In this document: one piece after another, positions 53,381 to 61,874 of the stretch | Layout of the letters: each line of letters begins with the position of its first letter | How positions within the stretch are numbered: the stretch's first letter is position 1 | NCBI RefSeq assembly: GCF_002224125.1 | Contig: NZ_NCSM01000057.1 | Location: forward strand, 1 to 61,874 | Reading direction: 5' to 3' | Length of the DNA: 61,874 nt | Source: Streptomyces sp. NBS 14/10 | GTDB lineage: Bacteria > Actinomycetota > Actinomycetes > Streptomycetales > Streptomycetaceae | Notes under the pieces: model-generated | The model's input: the letters and a program-made list of their open reading frames with translations, nothing else | Told to the model about the DNA's origin: nothing | The model's database searches: none | Position numbers and translations under genes: made by a program

Positions 53381-53397
53381 TACACGACATCGATTTC
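53381..53397. promoter_or_regulatory. Second copy of the MarR operator sequence
   Basis: TACACGACATCGATTT at 53381-53396 is the complement of the sequence at 52795-52807 (shared 14-mer AATCGATGTCGTGT). It lies 40-55 bases upstream of the MarR start, as expected for autoregulation; the second half-site is degenerate. Confidence 0.55.
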
Positions 53398-53522
53398 CTG
53401 AACCCGGTGCCTCCGCTTTCTATGCCGGGCGGCACCGAGTACCCGCAATTGATACAGCCCGGGAGCCAGGGAGGGCAGCCGTCCACGAATCCGCGGATGT
53501 GCAGGCAGATCTGCCCGCGGAT

Positions 53523-54187
53523 CTGCGCACAATCGATCTCACCCCGGAACGGAAGATCCAGCCGCCGCAGAAGCTCTCGCGCTGGATGCTCATAGAAGCT
53601 CTCGCGCCGGATGCTCATCGACGGCAGGGCGGACATCCGTACCGGACTATTGCGTGAGCCCGCGCCGGACCCGATCGATTTCGCACACCGGACCTTCCAG
53701 GACTACGCGCAGCGGACCTTCCCGGACCGCGTGCGGCGGACCTTCCAGGGCTATCTGAGCGCGAGAGCGGCCGCCGAACGGCATGATTTCGACTTCCTGA
53801 TCGAACACGACCACGAGGACGACCGGGAAGAGTTGATCAGAATGTCGCCCGGGCGCACCGCTATACCCGGGATCCGGTCCGCCGGACCACCTTGGAACGG
53901 GCTCGGGGCTTGGCTGGATCGACCCTATCGTGCTGGAAATACTGCCCGATCCGACAGTTGTCCCGGACAAGGAAGCGCACCGGCCGCGGGACCGCACTTC
54001 CCGGGCCATACGCTCCGTGCTCACCATGGCCTGGCAGCGTTATGACACCGACCGCTACGCGGATGAAATCATCGCCCATCTCGATGAGCTGGAACTCGAC
54101 TTTCCGGTGTCGAACCCGCAAGAGCCGCACGACGCCGACGTGACCGGGGTCCCCGAGGACGTACAGGTCATCGTGACGCGACCATGA
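53523..54187 (+). pseudogene. Degraded NACHT-LRR paralogue
   Basis: Three successive frames match the intact NACHT protein of 32799-35996. Frame 1 (53523 on): KIQPPQKLSRWMLI against VQLLQRLAYYLI. Frame 2 (53611-~53860): TGLLREPAPDPIDFAHRTFQ against SGLLREPTVGTIDFVHRTFQ, with the RTFQ/RTFP segment triplicated, then LSARAAAERHDFDFLIEHD and EELIRMS. Frame 3 (~53900-54187): IVLEILPDPTVVP, then RYDTDRYADEIIAHLDELELDF against RFDTERYFTEVIARLDPDDLYF. At least two frameshifts, a 25-base tandem duplication (~53568-53620) and a large internal deletion. Same orientation as the intact gene; a diverged relative, not a recent copy. Confidence 0.8.
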
Positions 54188-54406
54188 GGGGTTCTCGCCC
54201 CCGAGGGCCGCCCCAAACGCGCCAGGGTCCCAGGAGGGCTTCCAGGGGCTTTTACGGGCCCCTGCCCGCCCTGCTCGCCCTGCCCGCCCTGCCCGCCCTG
54301 CTCGGCAATGGGGCTCGGCAATGGGGCCTTGAAGTGCCTTGCAAGGGCCTCAAGGCCGCCTCCAGAGACCCCTGGAACCCCGCTTGAGCACGACAAGCAA
54401 AAAGGG
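54188..54406. repeat. Gap with CCCGCCCTG and CTCGGCAATGGGG repeats
   Basis: Several tandem CTGCCCGCC/CTGCTCGCC units (~54264-54302) followed by a 13-base direct repeat CTCGGCAATGGGG. No coding signal; it bridges the NACHT remnant and the clpC terminator. Confidence 0.5.
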
Positions 54407-54438
54407 CTGCCCCGGACCGTTCACACGGTCCGGGGCAG
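54398..54438 (-). terminator. Intrinsic terminator of clpC
   Basis: Perfect 14-bp stem (54407-54420 with 54425-54438), loop TCAC, followed on the minus strand by CTTTTTGC: a classical hairpin plus U-tract 37 bases beyond the clpC stop. Confidence 0.9.
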
Positions 54439-54474
54439 GCCCCTGGGCGCTGTGCGCGACTCCCGGGCGGGAGG

Positions 54475-57000
<2,526 letters not shown>

Positions 57001-57501
57001 CGTTAATCGCTCCTCAGAGCGGTCAGGCAGTAAGGGGGCGCTCCCCTCTCTGTCCTTCCGCAGCTTAGTCCCGCAAGCGGGGACCGCTCATTCCAACTGC
57101 CGACACCCATCCGGATCACCCCGCTCTCGCGAGGAAGGCAGCATGCTGGCTCCCTTTCCCCGAACAGCCGACAACAGCTCCAACCCGATGGTGCGAGACG
57201 ATGTTCCCGCAGGCCAGGCATCTACGCTCGCCGCCACTACGCCCATGGCGAACGCGATCGCTTCCCGGCCCGTGGACCGCCCCTCCCACTAGGCATGTCT
57301 TACCCGCATGGGCTGACACTCCATGCGGCGCGAGCGGGTTCCCTCCGCTACGGGCGAACAACCTTGCGCCCGTTCACCACTCCTGTAGACCCCTTGGTGG
57401 ATACGGAACGCATCTCCGTCGCGACACTACGCAATCGGGGGCGGTGCGTAACTGTGCGTGACCGCACGTAACTTTCGAAGAGGGGCGTAGTTGCTCCGGG
57501 C
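57001..57501. other. 500-base upstream region of clpC, no gene
   Basis: Divergent region between clpC and the gene at 57502. Short frames here lack ribosome sites and family resemblance. A GTTCGC-N5-GCG sequence (minus strand, 57240-57253) matches the consensus remembered for the Clp regulator ClgR. Near 57445-57470 there is a GTGCG/CGCAC inverted repeat. Confidence 0.45.
57240..57253 (-). promoter_or_regulatory. Possible ClgR box upstream of clpC
   Basis: Minus strand GTTCGCCATGGGCG, fitting GTTCGC-N5-GCG. It lies 240 bases before the clpC start; ClgR activates clp genes in actinobacteria. A short motif that could occur by chance. Confidence 0.3.
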
Positions 57502-58227
57502 ATGGCCCTCACGACCCGGGACATCCCTGTCCCGGCAATCCCTGCCTCGGACATCCGTGCCCTGGAGATCCCGGCCTCGGACATCCCTGCCTCGGACATC
57601 CCTGTCCCGGACACCCGTGCCTCCGACATCCGTGCCCTGGAGATCCCGGCCGCGCCCGCCACGCCCGGCGCCCCAGGGGCGTGGGCTCAGTGGTACGAGA
57701 GCGGGCTGGGATGGCCGACGACCGGCAGCGATCCCGTCGAACTGCTCACGGGGGTGCGCTTCGACGTGCTGGAGCTGCCGGCCGACGCCGGTTTCGCCTT
57801 GCTGCGGCGCGTACCGCGGACCGGTCCGGTCGCGGTGGAGGGCCCCAGAATGCGGCTATTGGTGGCCGCGGGCAGCGCCGACGAGCTGCCGGGGCTGCTC
57901 GACTGGCTGGAATGGGGCGAGGTCCCCCTCGATCTGACCGCGATCGGTGCGGGCGGCCGGATCATCGCGCCTTGTCCCCCCTCCCGGCCGTTTGGGACGG
58001 CACTCGGGGAGCCGGTCCCGCAGAAGGCCGCCGTATGGCTGCGACCTCCCGAGCCGGGGAGTGAGGTGGAGCCGATGCTGCCGGTGGCAGGGTTCGGGGG
58101 CGATGGGGACGCCCCCGATCTCGTACGGCTCGTGGGTGCGGCGGCCACTGAGTGCCACCGTGCCCGGTTGTTGCGCGGTCGGCTCTTGCCGGGACAGCGG
58201 GGAGCCCGGCGAGCCGGAGAAGCCTGA
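57502..58227 (+). CDS. Conserved protein of unknown function between clpC and lsr2
   Basis: 241 aa. The first 50 residues are tandem DIPAS/DIRAL-type pentapeptide units from a 15-base repeat. The remainder is a globular domain (WAQWYESGLGWPTTGSDPVE, FDVLELPADAGFALLRRV, VWLRPPEPG) reminiscent of part of prim-pol-like proteins that accompany lsr2 in streptomycetes, without visible catalytic residues. No good ribosome site before ATG 57502 (GAGGGG is 16 bases away). Convergent with lsr2, 13 bases apart. Confidence 0.7.
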   Translation: MALTTRDIPVPAIPASDIRALEIPASDIPASDIPVPDTRASDIRALEIPAAPATPGAPGAWAQWYESGLGWPTTGSDPVELLTGVRFDVLELPADAGFALLRRVPRTGPVAVEGPRMRLLVAAGSADELPGLLDWLEWGEVPLDLTAIGAGGRIIAPCPPSRPFGTALGEPVPQKAAVWLRPPEPGSEVEPMLPVAGFGGDGDAPDLVRLVGAAATECHRARLLRGRLLPGQRGARRAGEA

Positions 58228-58240
58228 GAAGGTGACGCGC

Positions 58241-58582
58241 TCAGGCGTTCGCCTTCTCGTACGCCTCACGCACAGTCGCCGGAACACGCCCGCGGTCGTT
58301 GACCTCGTAGCCGTTCTCCTTGGCCCAGGCGCGAATCTTCGCGGTGTCCTGGCTGCCACCGGTCGTCGCACGCGCCGCCGCCTTGCCGCGAGCAGCGGCC
58401 GCGCGGCCACCGGTGCGACGGCCACCCTTGGTGTAGGGCTCCAGGGCGTCACGGAGCTTGTCCGCGTTGTCCGTGGTGAGGTCGATCTCGTAGCTCTTGC
58501 CATCCAGTGCGAACGTCACAGTCTCGTCCGCCTCGCCGCCGTCGATGTCGTCGACAAGAAGGACCTGAACCTTCTGTGCCAT
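58241..58582 (-). CDS. lsr2: Lsr2 nucleoid-associated xenogeneic silencer
   Basis: 113 aa. N-terminal dimerisation domain (MAQKVQVLLVDDIDGGEADE, VTFALDGKSYEIDL), basic Ala/Arg/Lys linker and C-terminal AT-rich-DNA-binding domain (IRAWAKENGYEVNDRGRVPA) with the RGR minor-groove motif. It silences AT-rich, often acquired, DNA. AAAGGAA precedes the ATG. Confidence 0.96.
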   Translation of the reverse strand: MAQKVQVLLVDDIDGGEADETVTFALDGKSYEIDLTTDNADKLRDALEPYTKGGRRTGGRAAAARGKAAARATTGGSQDTAKIRAWAKENGYEVNDRGRVPATVREAYEKANA

Positions 58583-58792
58583 GGGGTTCCTTTCCGAGAA
58601 ACCGGGGAGCTCGGGCCGCAGCGTTAGGCGCTGATGTCCCCACCCCCCAGGTAATTACACTACGGGAGAATAGGAAACCGCTTTTCCGGGAAAAACACAA
58701 ACCCCCGGGGAAGGTTCGATCGACGGACCGCACGGGAACCATCTGTTCCGGAGCTATGTGATAGGGGAGCGATTCGGACATAGGGACCGCGA
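58583..58792. other. AT-enriched upstream region of lsr2
   Basis: Contains a TTTTCCGGGAAAA palindrome (58682-58694), poly-A/T patches and, on the minus strand, TAGTGT (~58660) as a possible -10. The AT richness fits autoregulation by Lsr2. No gene. Confidence 0.4.
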
Positions 58793-59314
58793 TCACAGTT
58801 GCAGAAGCATCCGGCTGTTGCCAAGGGTGTTCGGCTTCACCCGTTCGAGACCAAGGAACTCCGCGACGCCCTCGTCATAGGAACGCAGCAGCTCGCTGTA
58901 GACATCACCGTCGACCGGCGTCTCGCCGATCTCCACGAAGCCGTGCCTGGTGAAGAAGTCGACTTCGAAGGTGAGGCAGAAAATGCGCCGCACGCCGAGC
59001 CAGCGCGCCGTTTGCAACAGCTTGTCGAGCACCAGGTGGCCTACACCACTGCCCTTCACGGCGCGATCCACGGCGAGAGTGCGAACCTCCGCGAGGTCTT
59101 CCCACATGACATGCAGTGCACCGCAGCCAATGACCTCCGCGTCGCCGTCCCGCTCCGCCACCCAGAACTCCTGGATGTCCTCGTAAAGCGTCACCGTCGC
59201 TTTGTCGAGGAGGATGCGATCGGACACGTAGCTGTCGATGAGGCGGCGTACGGCCGGCACATCAGAGGTCCGGGCACGTCTGACGGTGACTGCTTTAGAT
59301 TGAGCCAAGGACAT
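58793..59314 (-). CDS. GNAT-family amino-acid N-acetyltransferase
   Basis: 173 aa. Single GNAT domain: VRRARTSDVPAVRRLIDSYV, FWVAERDGDAEVIGCGALHV, EVRTLAVDRAVKGSGVGHLV (acetyl-CoA loop), FFTRHGFVEIG. The sequence is of the short ArgA type that acetylates glutamate in actinobacterial arginine synthesis, but this is not proven by context. TAGCGT 6 bases before the ATG suggests a leaderless mRNA. Confidence 0.85.
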   Translation of the reverse strand: MSLAQSKAVTVRRARTSDVPAVRRLIDSYVSDRILLDKATVTLYEDIQEFWVAERDGDAEVIGCGALHVMWEDLAEVRTLAVDRAVKGSGVGHLVLDKLLQTARWLGVRRIFCLTFEVDFFTRHGFVEIGETPVDGDVYSELLRSYDEGVAEFLGLERVKPNTLGNSRMLLQL

Positions 59315-59335
59315 GCTCGGACGCTATCGCCGGTG

Positions 59336-59731
59336 TCATCGCCGCGACTCACCGGGGCTCTCACCGGGCTCTTCGAGTTGAACGACGCGCATCGCATCTC
59401 GCAGCGCATCTCGCTGCTCTTCGGACATCATCCCGAAGAACGCGACGAGGGCTGCGGCCGGGTTGTCACTCGCGGACCATGCCTCGTTCATCAGTGCGGC
59501 CGAGTAGGCGGCGCGGGTGGAGACCGCGGCATATCGATAGGCGCGCCCTTCCACCTCACGGCGCAGCCAGCCCTTCTGATGGAGGTTGTCCATTACGGTC
59601 ATGACCGTCGTGTAGGCGATCGAGCGTTCCTGTTGAAGGTCTTCCAGGACTTCCCGGACCGTGACCGGGCGGTTCCACTTCCACACCCGCGTCATGACCG
59701 CGTCTTCGAGATCTCCCAATGGCCGAGGCAC
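59336..59731 (-). CDS. BlaI/MecI-family transcriptional repressor
   Basis: 131 aa. Penicillinase-repressor winged helix: PLGDLEDAVMTRVWKWNRPV, VREVLEDLQQERSIAYTTVM and TVMDNLHQKGWLRREVEGRA, then a dimerisation tail. The GTG at 59731 is chosen because TATTAT lies exactly 6 bases upstream (leaderless). No BlaR1/M56 sensor protease gene is adjacent, so its inducer is unclear. Confidence 0.88.
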   Translation of the reverse strand: MPRPLGDLEDAVMTRVWKWNRPVTVREVLEDLQQERSIAYTTVMTVMDNLHQKGWLRREVEGRAYRYAAVSTRAAYSAALMNEAWSASDNPAAALVAFFGMMSEEQRDALRDAMRVVQLEEPGESPGESRR

Positions 59732-59737
59732 ACGTGA

Positions 59738-59766
59738 ATAATAGTGGGAGATGTCTCGAATGTCGG
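59738..59766 (-). promoter_or_regulatory. Leaderless promoter of the BlaI-type gene
   Basis: Minus strand -35 CCGACA (59761-59766), 17-base spacer, -10 TATTAT (59738-59743), then 6 bases to the GTG. One of the best vegetative-type promoters in the window. Confidence 0.6.
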
Positions 59767-59852
59767 GTTCATGCGCGCGAAAAAGGGCGCACATCCCGAG
59801 ACGATGTCATCCCGGGACGTGCGACCCCAGACACCCAGAGGCTTCGGGCGGA

Positions 59853-60029
59853 TCAGGAAGCGCTGGACCGCGCCTGCTGCTCGGCCTCGGCGCGGGCGAT
59901 CGCCGCGTCCACCGCGGCGTCTTCCTTGGCCTTGTTGGCACCGCCCTGGCTCTTCACGATCGTCACAATCAGCGCGGTGAAGGCCACGGCCATCACCACG
60001 GGCGGGACCAGCGCGGAGATGTAATCCAT
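59853..60029 (-). CDS. 58-residue single-pass membrane protein
   Basis: MDYISALVPPVVMAVAFTAL and IVTIVKSQGG make one transmembrane helix (about residues 6-26), followed by an acidic/Ala-rich cytoplasmic helix (EDAAVDAAIARAEAEQQARS). Ideal ribosome site AAGGAG 8 bases before the ATG. Conserved-looking but of unknown role. Confidence 0.75.
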   Translation of the reverse strand: MDYISALVPPVVMAVAFTALIVTIVKSQGGANKAKEDAAVDAAIARAEAEQQARSSAS

Positions 60030-60108
60030 GGCTGTCGCTCCTTCTGGCTCGACGAGCTGACTCGAGCCGACTCGAGACCTCCAGATTACAAAGTGCCCCG
60101 GCCCCGGC

Positions 60109-61290
60109 TCAGGCCGGGACCCGCCCGAGCCGGGAGTCGCCTTCCGGCGGCTGGGCCGGGCGGCGGCGCTTGGGCGGGAAGACCTCCGCCGGGGTGGGCA
60201 CCGGCCGGCCCGGGCGCGGCGCCCTGCGGCCCGGCTCGGCGCGCCCCGGTTCACCACGCCCCGGTTCACCACGCTTGGGTTCGCCGCGCGTCGGCTCGCC
60301 GCGCGTCGGCTCGGCGCGCGTCGGCTCGGCGCGCTTGGGTTCGCCTTTCTTGGGTTCGCCTTTGCTGGGTTCGGCTTTCTTGGGTTCGCTCTGTTTGGGC
60401 TCGCCCTTTGCCGGTTCGCTTTGCTTCGGCTCGCCCTGCTTGGGCTTCTCGCGCTCGGGGTCGGACTGCCTGGGGTCGGACGGCTTGGGGTCGGACGGCT
60501 TGGGAGCGGACGGCTTGGGGGCGGCTTGTTTCTGCTCCTCGCGCTTCGGCTCCTCGCGATTGGGGTCGGCCAGCACGGGATCTGCCGACTTGGGGGCGGC
60601 GCGCTTGGGCCCGGCTTGTTTCGGCTCGCCCTGTGCCGGCTCGCCGTGTCCGGGCTCCTCGTGTCCGGGCTCCTCGTGGCCGCCGCGGTCGGGGGCCGAC
60701 GGCTTCCTGCGCGGCTCCCGGCCGGGTTCCCCGTTCTTCTGCGCCACCCGGGCGCCGCCCGCGGGGGCCCCGCCCGGCAGCACCCTCAGCCGGACCGCCG
60801 GAGATCGGCCCTCGCGGGCCCGCAGGGCCCCCGCCGCGCGCTCCGCGAGCCGGGTCCGTACGCCCCGCTCGGCAAGCCGCTCACAGTGGCGCAGCAGGGC
60901 GCGGCGGCGCTCGGCCTCGCCGGTCCCGGCGGCGGACCGGCACAGCTGCCGCAGCGCCGCCAGGTCCTCCGGAAGCGGCTCGTAGCCTGCTGCCAGGACG
61001 CCTTCGAGCTGATCGAGGTAGCCGACGGCGGCGCCGGGGAGGGCGGCGCGGTAGCGGGCGAGCTCGTCGAGCAGAAAGGCTCGCAGCCGCCCGCCCTCGC
61101 GGACCGCTTCGTCCACGGCCTCGGCGAGGCGGAGGCACTCCTGGACCTCCTCCGTCCGGTCCGGGCCCCCGTGGCCGGGGGAGAGTGTGACGGGATGGGG
61201 CTGGAGGGCGATGGCGAGGGCGCGTCGGAGCACACGCAGCTCATCCGCACTGAACGCCATTCCGCCGCGGGATCCATATGGCGTGGGCAT
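60109..61290 (-). CDS. Protein with conserved N-terminal domain and long EPK pentapeptide-repeat tail
   Basis: 393 aa. Residues 1-~165 are helical and ordered (FSADELRVLRRALAIALQ, LDQLEGVLAAGYEPLPEDLA). From ~195 to ~365 there are ~35 pentapeptides of the type (G/S)EPKx, encoded by a 15-base tandem repeat, highly charged and surely disordered; then RPGRPVPTPAEVFPPKRRRP. TAAAGT 6 bases before the ATG at 61290 suggests a leaderless start; ATG 61260 is an alternative. Function unknown. Confidence 0.7.
   Translation of the reverse strand: MPTPYGSRGGMAFSADELRVLRRALAIALQPHPVTLSPGHGGPDRTEEVQECLRLAEAVDEAVREGGRLRAFLLDELARYRAALPGAAVGYLDQLEGVLAAGYEPLPEDLAALRQLCRSAAGTGEAERRRALLRHCERLAERGVRTRLAERAAGALRAREGRSPAVRLRVLPGGAPAGGARVAQKNGEPGREPRRKPSAPDRGGHEEPGHEEPGHGEPAQGEPKQAGPKRAAPKSADPVLADPNREEPKREEQKQAAPKPSAPKPSDPKPSDPRQSDPEREKPKQGEPKQSEPAKGEPKQSEPKKAEPSKGEPKKGEPKRAEPTRAEPTRGEPTRGEPKRGEPGRGEPGRAEPGRRAPRPGRPVPTPAEVFPPKRRRPAQPPEGDSRLGRVPA
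60200..60690. repeat. 15-bp minisatellite encoding the EPK repeats
   Basis: Degenerate 15-base units of the form TTGGGTTCGCC(T/G).. repeated about 30-35 times in frame, giving the (G/S)EPKx pentapeptides on the minus strand. Confidence 0.8.
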
Positions 61291-61874
61291 GGGCCGACTT
61301 TAAGTGCTAAGCGGACAAAATTCGCTGAGCGCGGGGCGGTGCGGCGCGTTGCGGAAAGGTGCGATGCGTTACGGAATGGGATGGGCCGCACGGCAAGCGC
61401 GGGAGGGTTCCTGCGGGGTGCCGGAAGGCACCCCGGGCGCGGCCGCTCCGGCCGGTCCGCCCGGACCGGCGGCCCGGCCAGACGGGCGAGCAGCAGGCAG
61501 GGCGGGACAGCCGGCGCGGCAGCCCGGCGAACAGCAGGCACGGCGGGGACGGCAGGCACGGCGGGGACGACCCGAGGACAGCGGGCGCGGCCGGTCCGGT
61601 CGGCACGGCGGCCCGGCAGACGGGCGGCAGACGCGGCAGGTCGGCCGACCCGGCAGGACGGCGAACCGCAGGCGCGGCAGACACGGCCCGGGGACGATGG
61701 CCACAGGCGAACGGCGGCCCGGCGGACGGCGGCCGCGCACCAACCGCAGGCGCAGGCGCCACAACCGGCCCGGCAGGCACCGCAGGCACGGACCGAGGAC
61801 GGCCGGCGCGGGCGAACGGCGGCCCGGCGGACGGCGGCCGCGCACCAACCGCAGGCGCAGGCGCCACAACCGGC
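61291..61874. other. GC-extreme repetitive region at the window edge
   Basis: Dense GGCAGGCACGGC-type and CGGCCCGGC repeats with long open frames in several phases, none with a ribosome site or recognisable domain. It may be an intergenic repeat array or the end of a repeat-rich gene extending past the window. Confidence 0.4.
61706..61874. repeat. 64-bp perfect direct repeat with 105-bp period
   Basis: 61706-61769 is identical to 61811-61874. The second copy runs to the window end, so the array may continue beyond. Confidence 0.9.

Noticed and set aside
61307..61867. 186-codon Pro/Arg-rich gene at the window end
   Set aside because: Several overlapping frames are open equally, with no start signal; composition is explained by the GC-rich repeat.

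Overview
The window is high-GC actinobacterial DNA with Streptomyces character: GTG and leaderless starts, paired divergent regulators, Scr1-type HTH + DUF397 genes, Lsr2 and a sigE-cseABC operon. The conserved gene order (auxiliary-type trpS, proC, ilvD, ppx, radA, disA, sigE-cseA-cseB-cseC, M23 peptidase, then clpC and lsr2) follows, as far as I can recall, the core-chromosome segment around SCO3334-SCO3377 of Streptomyces coelicolor. Nothing looks plasmid- or phage-borne. No rRNA, tRNA, CRISPR array or intact insertion sequence was seen.

Left core, 1-32.3 kb. A Trp-codon leader peptide and attenuator precede trpS. They are followed by proC, a small exported protein, a SulP anion transporter, two tandem AfsK-like Ser/Thr kinases with beta-propeller sensor domains around a small SH3 protein, ilvD, an isomerase/TetR pair, a Ppx/GppA phosphatase, a Cys-rich conserved protein, and a large sigma-like/zinc-finger/transmembrane/BACON fusion. 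Then come radA, disA (c-di-AMP synthase), a NarL regulator, mutY, and the cell-envelope-stress operon sigE-cseABC with an 11-bp-periodic repeat upstream. A DHA2 efflux pump with its divergent TetR and an M23 endopeptidase close this block.

Accessory island, about 32.8-54.2 kb. It begins with an intact NACHT-LRR protein and ends with a shattered paralogue of the same family in the same orientation. Between them lie a MarR-GNAT fusion under a palindromic leaderless promoter and an aldo/keto reductase. Next is a two-gene NLR system: a 141-residue helical protein followed by an NB-ARC-TPR protein, whose facing termini carry the same short amyloid-type motif. A histidine-kinase-like ATPase/HTH/DUF397 group follows. 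The rest is a mosaic of redox enzymes (three MDR, two SDR), each beside a one-component regulator of a different family (AraC, XRE/MmyB twice, TetR, MarR). One SDR is broken by a frameshifting deletion. A hairpin-forming sequence is present in two copies 3.6 kb apart within this mosaic.

Right core, 54.4-61.9 kb: clpC, an unknown protein, lsr2, a GNAT acetyltransferase, a BlaI-type repressor with a leaderless promoter, a 58-residue membrane protein and a protein with a long pentapeptide-repeat tail. The window ends in extremely GC-rich repetitive DNA.

A theme across the window is short tandem-repeat expansion, both inside the ends of otherwise conserved proteins (ProC, SulP, kinases, isomerase, SigE, CseA, NACHT linker) and just downstream of stop codons in several intergenic gaps.
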